From positions 1-59,739 of the forward strand of contig JAFUFU010000021.1 in assembly GCA_017469785.1 (NCBI GenBank): a DNA stretch of 59,739 bases. Direction: 5' to 3'. The translations under genes were made by a program, and so were the position numbers. Of this stretch, positions 9,297-16,428 are shown piece by piece (position 1 is the stretch's first letter; the number at the start of each line of letters is the position of its first letter). Under the pieces are notes generated by a model. It saw only the letters and a program-made list of their open reading frames with translations, made no database searches and had not been told where the DNA came from. The stretch comes from Treponema sp. (GTDB lineage: Bacteria; Spirochaetota; Spirochaetia; Treponematales; Treponemataceae).

Positions 9297-10409
9297 ATGA
9301 AAGTAGGCGTTGATACTTTTGGCTGTGACCATGGCCGTTCTGGAATAGGTTCATATTTAAGCTCCCTTACACAGCATTTTCAAAATACAGAAGATACTCG
9401 CTTTGAGCTTTTTGGAGCTGAAAGCGACCGGTACACCTATGGGCGGGATTCCAATATCGGTTTTGAGTCCGTTGTGCTTCCTGATGCCGAGCGTGCTGAA
9501 AAAGCCTGGCATTTATTCTTATGCAATGCTTTTGCCAAAAAACAGGATTATGACGCAATGGTTTTTCCAGCCTCTTCTTATGCAATGCCTCTTTTTCCGA
9601 CTGTTCCGTCCGTTGCGATTGTCAACGATATTATTTCTGAAACCTTTGCTACAAAAAAAATAGCCGAGCGTATGCTGATAAAGCACTGTCTTAAAAAAGT
9701 TAGCAGAATCATCGCTCCCAGTAATTATATCAAGCGTGATTTAAAACGGCTTGGAATCAAGCAGGACAAAATTACGGTTGTTCATTGCGGCATCAATCAT
9801 TCAATGTTTTACCAGCGAGACATTATCACTGCTGAATCAGAAATGATAAAGCCCTTTGCAATTCGCCGTCCCTATTTTTTATATGCGTCTACAATGTCCT
9901 CACCCTTAAAAAGACATATCGAACTTATCCGCGCTTTTGAAATATTCAAGAAAAAGACAGGACTGCCCCATCGGCTTGTCCTTGCCGGTAGCGAAGGTGA
10001 ATGGACTGATCAAATAAAAAAAACTGCCCTGAATTCGGCCTTTGCGTCGGATATTTTCATAACCGGATATTTTCCCCATGAAAGTTTTCCTGCTCTTTAC
10101 GCAGGAAGCGAAGGCTGTCTTTTTCCTTCTGAGCAGGAGGGGGTAGGGCTTCCGGTTCTGGAGGCTATGGCAACTGGAATCCCCGTGGCCTGTTCACGGG
10201 CCGGTGCTTTGCAGGAAATTGCGGGGGAAAAAGCCGTTTTGTTTAACAGTGAAAACATCGAAGAAATGGCCCTGGCAATCGAAAAAATCGCGACAGATAC
10301 CAACGCGCGAAAAAAAATGATAAAAGAAGGAATTGACTGGGCTAAAAAGTTCAATTGGGAGAATACTGCCCGAGAAACCATTGAAGTGTTAAAAAGCATA
10401 GTGAAATAA
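9297..10409 (+). CDS. Family 4-type glycosyltransferase
   Basis: 370 residues from the ATG at 9297. The C-terminal GT-B half carries the glycosyltransferase group 1 signature: EGVGLPVLEAMATGIPVACSR near residues 280-300, followed by AGALQEIAG. The N-terminal half begins MKVGVDTFGCDHGRSGIGSY, matching the acceptor-domain strand and glycine loop of the group. It should transfer a sugar from a nucleotide donor to a growing surface polysaccharide or glycolipid; donor and acceptor cannot be deduced. An in-frame ATG at 9276 lies in the -10 region and is rejected. It stands alone and ends 48 bases before a bidirectional terminator. Confidence 0.85.
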   Translation: MKVGVDTFGCDHGRSGIGSYLSSLTQHFQNTEDTRFELFGAESDRYTYGRDSNIGFESVVLPDAERAEKAWHLFLCNAFAKKQDYDAMVFPASSYAMPLFPTVPSVAIVNDIISETFATKKIAERMLIKHCLKKVSRIIAPSNYIKRDLKRLGIKQDKITVVHCGINHSMFYQRDIITAESEMIKPFAIRRPYFLYASTMSSPLKRHIELIRAFEIFKKKTGLPHRLVLAGSEGEWTDQIKKTALNSAFASDIFITGYFPHESFPALYAGSEGCLFPSEQEGVGLPVLEAMATGIPVACSRAGALQEIAGEKAVLFNSENIEEMALAIEKIATDTNARKKMIKEGIDWAKKFNWENTARETIEVLKSIVK

Positions 10410-10457
10410 ATTCCTGACGGAATCTCGGATTTTACAAGGGAATCTGAAACATAAAAA

Positions 10458-10508
10458 AAAACACCACGGTCGCGTCATTTCATCAAATGATTGAAACCGT
10501 GGTGTTTT
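10458..10508. terminator. Bidirectional terminator with nested hairpin
   Basis: Perfect 13-base arms AAAACACCACGGT (10458-10470) and ACCGTGGTGTTTT (10496-10508), with A-run and T-run on the outside so it works on both strands. A second hairpin, TCATTT-catc-AAATGA (10475-10490), sits in the loop. It separates the convergent glycosyltransferase and anti-sigma kinase genes. Confidence 0.85.
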
Positions 10509-10566
10509 ATTTTACATATAAAACTATCTCGGTGCTTTGTGCACTCTGTGAGATAAATCTTAAGAA

Positions 10567-11115
10567 TTAGTCCTCAACTGCTACGCCAAGGTGCTTTTTC
10601 TGAAATTTTTTGAGCATTGCAACGCCGTTTCGCTTGCCATTGTAAACATAGCCACCGTCCCAATATTCGAGGGCTGCGAAGAGAGCGTTTCCGCCGTCCT
10701 GGTCATCTGACTTTTTGGTGCGGAATGAAACGTAATTTGCGAGCTGCTCGAAATCTGAGTTGTGGAGAGCTTCGAGACGTTTGCGGTTGAATTCGTTCCA
10801 TTTCTCCAAGTCTTTGAAACCTTCACCTTCGTCCTGTACGATGAGGTGAGCGTGAGATGGGCTGAATGAGTACCAAACCTTAACCTTTTTGTTGATGTCG
10901 CAGTTGTTACCATGTTTTACAGCGTTTTTGATAACTTCCGAAATCTGCTGCTCAAGAAGGTTAATTTCCTTGATTTCAAGTGGTGCTGACTGAACGATAA
11001 GAAGAGTGAAATAACGAATCTGTCGGAAGTCTGATGGAAATTCCTTATAGAGCATATTTGTCGTGTCGAACAATGGGTCATTGTCGTCTGAGCGCAGTTC
11101 TTTGATTTGTTCCAT
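10567..11115 (-). CDS. RsbW/SpoIIAB-type ATP-binding regulatory kinase
   Basis: 182 residues. HATPase_c_2 domain: N-box EVIKNAVKHGN, G1-type box VQDEGEGF, and a C-terminal NGVAMLKKF strand. Proteins of this shape bind a regulatory target when the partner STAS protein is phosphorylated, and phosphorylate the STAS protein. Start at 11115 is preferred over 11142 because GAGG lies ~9 bases upstream and the longer form overlaps the STAS stop. It is the third gene of the phosphatase - STAS - kinase module. The target could be a sigma factor or another output protein; no sigma gene is next to it. Confidence 0.82.
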   Translation of the reverse strand: MEQIKELRSDDNDPLFDTTNMLYKEFPSDFRQIRYFTLLIVQSAPLEIKEINLLEQQISEVIKNAVKHGNNCDINKKVKVWYSFSPSHAHLIVQDEGEGFKDLEKWNEFNRKRLEALHNSDFEQLANYVSFRTKKSDDQDGGNALFAALEYWDGGYVYNGKRNGVAMLKKFQKKHLGVAVED

Positions 11116-11134
11116 TTTGTGTATACCTCGCTTA

Positions 11135-11473
11135 TTATTCATTTACCATGAGAAGAGCTTCTTCTACGCTGTTAGCGATAGGGAAGTATCCCATGAGTTT
11201 TGTAAGTTCAATGACCTTTTTTACTGAGCCATGGATATTTGAGATAGCAAGCTTAAGATTCATTTTTTTGATGGTTGAACAGATGTAAATCAAGGCACCG
11301 ATTCCAGACGAGTCGATGTAGTCAACCTGTTCAAGGTTAATAATGAAGCTCTTTACATTTTTCTCAAGCATTTTCATGACGAGTTCCTTTAATTTATAGG
11401 AGTTGTAAAGATCCATTTCGCCGTTTACATCAATGATGTAGACTTCTCCATTTTTTCTAATTTTCAGTTCCAT
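11135..11473 (-). CDS. STAS-domain anti-sigma factor antagonist
   Basis: 112 residues covering one STAS domain. The phospho-acceptor loop is VDYIDSSGIGAL with serines 55/56 in the right place. In partner switching, the dephosphorylated form binds the kinase and frees the kinase's target. Shine-Dalgarno AAAGGAG precedes the ATG. It follows the PP2C phosphatase by 18 bases and precedes the kinase. Confidence 0.88.
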   Translation of the reverse strand: MELKIRKNGEVYIIDVNGEMDLYNSYKLKELVMKMLEKNVKSFIINLEQVDYIDSSGIGALIYICSTIKKMNLKLAISNIHGSVKKVIELTKLMGYFPIANSVEEALLMVNE

Positions 11474-11491
11474 AAATTTTAACTCCTTTAG

Positions 11492-13147
11492 TTACTGAAT
11501 TTTAATTACAAGAAGAGTTTGGTCATCGCGCAGCGTTTCGTTTCCAACGAACTTCTTGATATCTGTTTTTACCAGATTTGCAATGTCTTTACCTGGCAAT
11601 TTAGCATTCGCCTTTATGATATTGGTTAAACTCGCAAGGGAATATTGCTGCCCCTGTGCATTAAGAGCCTCAACCAAACCATCAGTGTAACATATTATAA
11701 TATCTCCTTGGCTTGCTGTAAACTCTATATCCTTATAACTTGTTGTTTTTTCGATACCAATCGGCTCGCAAGTTACAGATATCTTTTCTACAGCTTCCTT
11801 GGCGACATTATAACGTAATACAGGAACGCTGCCACCTGTTGAAAGCTGGAATTTCCGCTTGCCTGGGTCATAGTTTATGAGCGCAACGGAAGCGAAGTGG
11901 TCTGCATTCGGCTCGCTACAAATTCCACGGTTTGCCCAGCTTAAAATGGTTCCTGCGGTTTGCGTAGTATTTACGATAAGACGGAACATTGCCCGAATCA
12001 TTGTCATTACGAGCAATGAATTCATGCCTTTTCCAGCGACATCCATCATTATGAATGCGATTCTATCCTGACGGGCTGGAATTACATCATAGATGTCCGA
12101 GCAGACGCCAGAGGTGTGTTCTGCATAAGTGCCGATGCTCAAGCCTGGAAGCGGAGGAAGCTTTTTGGGAAGAAATGAAAGCTGAATGTTCGATGCAATG
12201 GCAGCTTCCTTTGTAAGCTCCTGTTTTTCTGTATATTGTTTGAAGTTAAGGACTGTTTTCAATGCTGATTCTGCAAATCCTGCGAGTGTCTGCGCCCAAT
12301 CGAATTCTTTGTCTCCGAAAGGATCCGTGTCCGGATTGCGGGAAAGGGCGAGAACTCCGACTACTACATCTCGTTCTGGCATTCTGAGCGGAATGAATAT
12401 GAAACTTCCCAGTTTTAGGAAGTCCTCCGGGCCGTTTTCAAATATACGCTCATCCATTTTGGGAACTGGAAGGACTTCTGCTTTTCCTGCTGTCGCGACT
12501 TCTCCAAAGATATTGTCTCGGAGCGGGAACTGTGCATATTTGAAGCTGGTTGATACTCGGAGCGGTTTGTGCGGCAAGTCTTCCGGAAGCTTGTATGGTG
12601 GCGGAAAGTCACCGTTGAAGGATTTGACAGTAATCAAATCTTCAAATTCATCAACCATGAGAATTGCGCCACCATTTGCCTGCGTTACTTCGACACAAGT
12701 CGCATTGATTGAATCGAGAAGCGTCTGCATTCCGTCTTTGTCAGAGAATGAATCGGATGCGAGCGTGATAAAAGCCTTGCCTTTCTGTATAAGGTCAATC
12801 TTTTCGACCTGAATTTCTTCTACGACTACTTCAGGCTTTTTTTCCTCGACTTCTGCTTCTGATTCATCCGCGCGGACGAATTCCTGTGGCTTGCCAAAAG
12901 CCAGCATTATACAATAGGGGATGAATAACAGCGCAGTGAAAAGCAGGAGCAGCGCGAAAAGCATCATGCCCGGATGTGAGGCCGTGTATATACACGCAAA
13001 AACTATTATAGCAAGCGCAAAATAAGCAATGAAACTTACCTTTGCTGTTTTCCTTACTTTAATGATTGTAAGAAGTACCGCAATCACTATTGCAATGGCG
13101 GCGATTCCAAACAAAGGAACATAGGAAATTGCGTCTGATGTGAACAT
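11492..13147 (-). CDS. Membrane-anchored GAF-PP2C (SpoIIE-type) phosphatase
   Basis: 551 residues. Three hydrophobic segments at the N-terminus (within residues 8-85) anchor it in the membrane. A GAF-like sensory domain follows (about 125-300; VEVTQANGGAILMVDEFEDL and onward). The C-terminal ~230 residues are a SpoIIE/RsbU-type PP2C phosphatase: IAFIMMDVAGKGMNSLLVM (metal-site Asp and Gly), then GDIIICYTDGLVEALN and LRDDQTLLVIKI. It should dephosphorylate the neighbouring STAS protein on sensing an input through the GAF or membrane part. It heads the module and has a strong promoter. Shine-Dalgarno AGGGAG is present. Confidence 0.9.
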   Translation of the reverse strand: MFTSDAISYVPLFGIAAIAIVIAVLLTIIKVRKTAKVSFIAYFALAIIVFACIYTASHPGMMLFALLLLFTALLFIPYCIMLAFGKPQEFVRADESEAEVEEKKPEVVVEEIQVEKIDLIQKGKAFITLASDSFSDKDGMQTLLDSINATCVEVTQANGGAILMVDEFEDLITVKSFNGDFPPPYKLPEDLPHKPLRVSTSFKYAQFPLRDNIFGEVATAGKAEVLPVPKMDERIFENGPEDFLKLGSFIFIPLRMPERDVVVGVLALSRNPDTDPFGDKEFDWAQTLAGFAESALKTVLNFKQYTEKQELTKEAAIASNIQLSFLPKKLPPLPGLSIGTYAEHTSGVCSDIYDVIPARQDRIAFIMMDVAGKGMNSLLVMTMIRAMFRLIVNTTQTAGTILSWANRGICSEPNADHFASVALINYDPGKRKFQLSTGGSVPVLRYNVAKEAVEKISVTCEPIGIEKTTSYKDIEFTASQGDIIICYTDGLVEALNAQGQQYSLASLTNIIKANAKLPGKDIANLVKTDIKKFVGNETLRDDQTLLVIKIQ

Positions 13148-13213
13148 TTGACTCCCTTTTATAGAAGCGTACGTTGCATGAAATCAAAATACGCTTCCTC
13201 AACATATTCTATA

Positions 13214-13242
13214 ATTGTAACATCGGAAGATATTACCGTCAA
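13214..13242 (-). promoter_or_regulatory. Strong sigma-70-type promoter of the partner-switch operon
   Basis: Minus strand: -35 TTGACG (13237-13242), 17-base spacer, -10 TACAAT (13214-13219) with TGT before it. Start of transcription is expected near 13207. The -35 overlaps the last codons of the upstream ParB-like gene. Confidence 0.65.
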
Positions 13243-14180
13243 GTTTTTATTTTGTTTTTGGATTTTGTTTTTTTCTTTAAGAGCAGACCTTTCAGCTTGT
13301 TCTTGAAATGCTTCAGGGGGGATTCCCCGAAATCTCTCATGAATGGAGCCGCTATGTCGTCGAGGGTAAGGTCTGAGCCGAACTTGTTTTTTATTTCGTC
13401 CCAGTATTTTATCATCCAGACATAGAGGTCGCTTTTTGTACGGTGCCGGAAATACTTCATTATATGATAGCGGTCAATTACTTTTATGACAGGAAGGTAG
13501 ACCGAAAGAAGCCATGAAATCATCGCCTTATCCATGCCAATCTCATCGCTTTTATTCATGTTGATGTAGTATTTGTGGGTGAGAATATGGTTGTAAATCA
13601 CGTCATATTGGCCGGGTACTGAAAAGTCCAGACTCCAGAAATCAGTGACGTCCCCGAATCCTGTCTCGCTGTAAAAGACCCGCTTTTCGTAGTTTATGAC
13701 CTGACGGGTCATTTTTTTGAGAGAATCTCCCGGGTGAAGCTTGATTTCGCTTTGAAGACTTACCACTTCGGCGTCAATGAATTCTATACCCTTGGACTTT
13801 GCGACCGAGACTCTGTGGTTGCCGTCGCGCACGAAATAAAGCCCTCCCAGCTCATACAGCGATATTGGTGGAAGCGGGATGTCGTTTATGTGCGCCATGT
13901 CAATGTGTTCCCAGCGGGTTTTCAAATGCATGCTTTTCGGGAAGAACCTGTTGTCAAAATCGTTGTAACGGCCTTCGCTTCCGACAATCAGCTTGACTGG
14001 AATCGTCTGCATTCCCTTGTAAAATTCGTTTTCTGGTTTGAGAAGTTTTTTTATGTCCGAGAGGGATATAAGCGTAGCCTCGTCAGGATTGAGAAAATGC
14101 TGTACTTCGTTGAACAGTGCCTTATGCCGTGCTTTCAGAAAATCGTCGTCGGTTTCGCTTGTTATCATGTACTCACTCAT
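13239..14180 (-). CDS. ParB/Srx-fold nucleotide-binding-like protein
   Basis: 313 residues. Residues about 95-145 resemble the N-terminal ParB/sulfiredoxin fold: GLYFVRDGNHRVSVAKSKG, equivalent to the ParB G-x-R-R box. No helix-turn-helix typical of ParB follows. The C-terminal half contains RTKSDLYVWMIKYWDE, which recalls the C-terminal part of DUF4032-type proteins. Chromosome partitioning is therefore unlikely; a nucleotide-dependent enzyme or regulator is a better guess. The ATG is 7 residues before MITSETDD and overlaps the phosphoesterase stop by 8 bases, so the two are coupled. Confidence 0.65.
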   Translation of the reverse strand: MSEYMITSETDDDFLKARHKALFNEVQHFLNPDEATLISLSDIKKLLKPENEFYKGMQTIPVKLIVGSEGRYNDFDNRFFPKSMHLKTRWEHIDMAHINDIPLPPISLYELGGLYFVRDGNHRVSVAKSKGIEFIDAEVVSLQSEIKLHPGDSLKKMTRQVINYEKRVFYSETGFGDVTDFWSLDFSVPGQYDVIYNHILTHKYYINMNKSDEIGMDKAMISWLLSVYLPVIKVIDRYHIMKYFRHRTKSDLYVWMIKYWDEIKNKFGSDLTLDDIAAPFMRDFGESPLKHFKNKLKGLLLKKKTKSKNKIKT

Positions 14181-14925
14181 GCTTGTCCTCCTTTGCTGAT
14201 TTGGTCTGCTCTTCGTCGAGCGTCAGGATAGTGTAACTGTAGGCATTCACCACGGCTGTTTTTCCGACTTGTGTAGTTCTGGGGCTGTTCATGTCGTACA
14301 GGTGAATGTGTCCGTGCACCAGATAGCTTGGCTGGAACTTTTTTATGAACCAGTTAAAGCAGGCGAAGCCTTTGTGACAGGGGTCTTCCCTGTCGTGAAT
14401 ATGCCTCGGAGATGCGTGGGTGAGAAAAATATCTAGGTAAGTTCCGTAGCGGAGCTTGTTGAACAGAAGGCTTGGAACCAGGGCAAGGAGCTTTAAAAAC
14501 ATCTGCCGGTCAGTGTATTGGTTCAGACCATTGTTGTAGCGGATTGAACCGGATGCTCCTGCGATAAGAAGGGGACGTTTTTTGCCTTTTTTGCCGGAAA
14601 CAGGCAGCCTTTTGTTTTTGAGGACTTTGAATCCTGCATAAATGGCGCCAAAACTACCGGACATGTCAAGAACGCTTCCCTGAATGTCCCAGGTGGGGTG
14701 GGGGCCGTTCTGTTTTTTCTGCTTGTGGTAAAATCCGAATTCAGAGAGATTGTGATTGCCGAATATGAAATAGGTTGGCTTATTGAGCGTCGAGACTATA
14801 AAATCAATATAATCTGACGGCAAATCTCCTGCGCAGAGAACTAAATCAATGTTCTGGAAACGTTCTTTTGCATTTGTACTGTATACCAGCGGGTCGATTT
14901 GGTCTGAGACGCAGAGAATCTTCAT
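14173..14925 (-). CDS. Calcineurin-like metallophosphoesterase
   Basis: 250 residues with the family's metal-binding boxes in order: VSDQIDP (near residue 6), LCAGDLP, IFGNHN, FLTHASP and VHGHIH. The first box has DQI rather than the usual D-x-H, so one metal ligand differs from the consensus. It should hydrolyse a phosphoester (nucleotide or phosphoprotein); the substrate is unknown. Its 3' end overlaps the ParB-like gene by 8 bases, suggesting a shared function. Confidence 0.85.
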   Translation of the reverse strand: MKILCVSDQIDPLVYSTNAKERFQNIDLVLCAGDLPSDYIDFIVSTLNKPTYFIFGNHNLSEFGFYHKQKKQNGPHPTWDIQGSVLDMSGSFGAIYAGFKVLKNKRLPVSGKKGKKRPLLIAGASGSIRYNNGLNQYTDRQMFLKLLALVPSLLFNKLRYGTYLDIFLTHASPRHIHDREDPCHKGFACFNWFIKKFQPSYLVHGHIHLYDMNSPRTTQVGKTAVVNAYSYTILTLDEEQTKSAKEDKHE

Positions 14926-14934
14926 ATTGATACG

Positions 14935-16296
14935 CTAAATTCCTGCTTTTGCTAGGATACTTTCAAGCTTTTCACGGGGGACAAGCTCAATCGGACGGTT
15001 CTCGGCAAAACGAATTGCAGTGGTTGTAAATTCTGAGCTTGTGCATGCATAGGCTTTTACGCAGTTCTTTGATTTTGCAAAATCAAGCGTGCGTCGGACT
15101 TCGGCGTCTTCGATTGGGTCTGTAATGCGGTAGAAATTGAGCAGGAAGAGCTGCTTGCGCATGTTCATCCAGTCGTCCTTTTTCTGCTCGGTTGCGATAA
15201 TCTGACAACCCCATTTTGTCTCTTCTGCAGTCTGGGCAGCCATGCTGAATCCTGCCATTGCCGCTTTTTTGCAGATTTCAAGGAATTCGGCATTTGAGCT
15301 GGTTAGGAATTCCTTAAGGCTGTCGTTTGATTGCAAGTCTTTGTATTCAGAGAGCTTTGACTGAACATCGCGGAAGCCACGGTTGATTTTTGAGATAATC
15401 TGCCACTGCTCGATGGCCTTGTCGATTTTGCGGTTTTTTTCGTAGCAGCTTGCGAGGAAGTAGCGGGCATAGAGCGTTTCCTGAGAGCGCTCATCCTTGC
15501 TGGCCTTGAGGGCTTTTTCAAATTCCAGTTGAGCGTTGTCGATGGAGTTTGCGAGCATGTAGCATGAGCCACGCTCAAGAAGTGCGCGCTGCTTGAATTC
15601 CGGGTCTCGACATGCTTTTTCAAAGGACTTGACTGCGGCGGAATATTCCTTGCTTTCTTTTTGAATTTTGCCAAGATAATAGTAGGTTGAGAAAGTTTCC
15701 GGGCTGAGTTTGAGAGCGTAGTCAATGGCTTTTTTGGCCTCGTTGAATTGCTTTGCACGGAAGAGAAGCATGCCCATTCCAGACCATGCTTTTATGTGTT
15801 TTTTGTTAAATTTGATTGCCTTCTGGTAGAAACCCAAGGCGCTTTCAGCATTGTTCTGCTGCTCGTAAATTTTGCCGCAATTGTAAAAATTCTCGGAATT
15901 CGTAGGCTAGAGCCTGGTGAGCAGAAGAAATTCCTTGAGGGCGTCATCGAGCTGATTAAATTTGAGGAAAAGTTGTGAAAGCTGTTTGCGGAATTCGATT
16001 TCCGGGAGCTGGGCGTCAAAAATCGCGTTCTGGGCCACTGATTTGAATTCCATGAGGGCCAATTCGTTCTTGTGGTCGGCAAGATAGGCTTTACCGAGAT
16101 AGTAGTGGGCGTGATAATCATGGGGATCTTTTGCGATGAGAGACTTTGCCGCTTTTTGGGCCGCAGTATATTTCTGCTGTTTGATAAGGCGGTTTATGGC
16201 ATCTAATTTTTTTGGGGCTGCCAGAGATTTTATAACGAAAACACCGAGAAAACCAATGAGAACAAGAAGTATTAAGCTGACCGCAATAACAATCAT
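14935..16296 (-). pseudogene. TPR protein interrupted by one in-frame TAG
   Basis: Two ORFs in the same frame (16296-15907 and 15837-14935) join into one 453-codon protein if the TAG at 15907-15909 is read through. Codons on both sides continue a TPR motif (EFLLLTRL-stop-PTNSENFYNCGK). The N-terminus is a membrane anchor (MIVIAVSLILLVLIGFLGVF), then TPR repeats to about residue 330, then a C-terminal ~110-residue domain (GCQIIATEQKKDDWMNMR to REKLESILAKAGI) that resembles a Mrr/restriction-endonuclease-like fold without an evident catalytic D-ExK. A one-base change (GAG or CAG to TAG) would explain the break. It may be a recent nonsense mutation, suppressed readthrough, or a base-call error. 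Confidence 0.75.
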
Positions 16297-16303
16297 GGAC
16301 TAA

Positions 16304-16332
16304 ATTATAACGGAAATGAAAGGATATTTCAA
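16304..16332 (-). promoter_or_regulatory. Near-consensus promoter giving a leaderless TPR mRNA
   Basis: Minus strand: -35 TTGAAA (16327-16332), 17-base spacer, -10 TATAAT (16304-16309), then 7 bases to the ATG at 16296. No Shine-Dalgarno fits between them. Confidence 0.65.
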
Positions 16333-16428
16333 TAATGAAGAAAAATCTGTGAGGATTTAAAATAATTACCGATAATGAAGAGTTAAAGTGTTTTAAGACA
16401 ATATTATTGATAATATGTGTGGGTGCTT

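Noticed and set aside
9239..9298. Longer N-terminus of the DEAD-box helicase
   Set aside because: The extra residues are hydrophobic and overlap the promoters and the neighbour's start.
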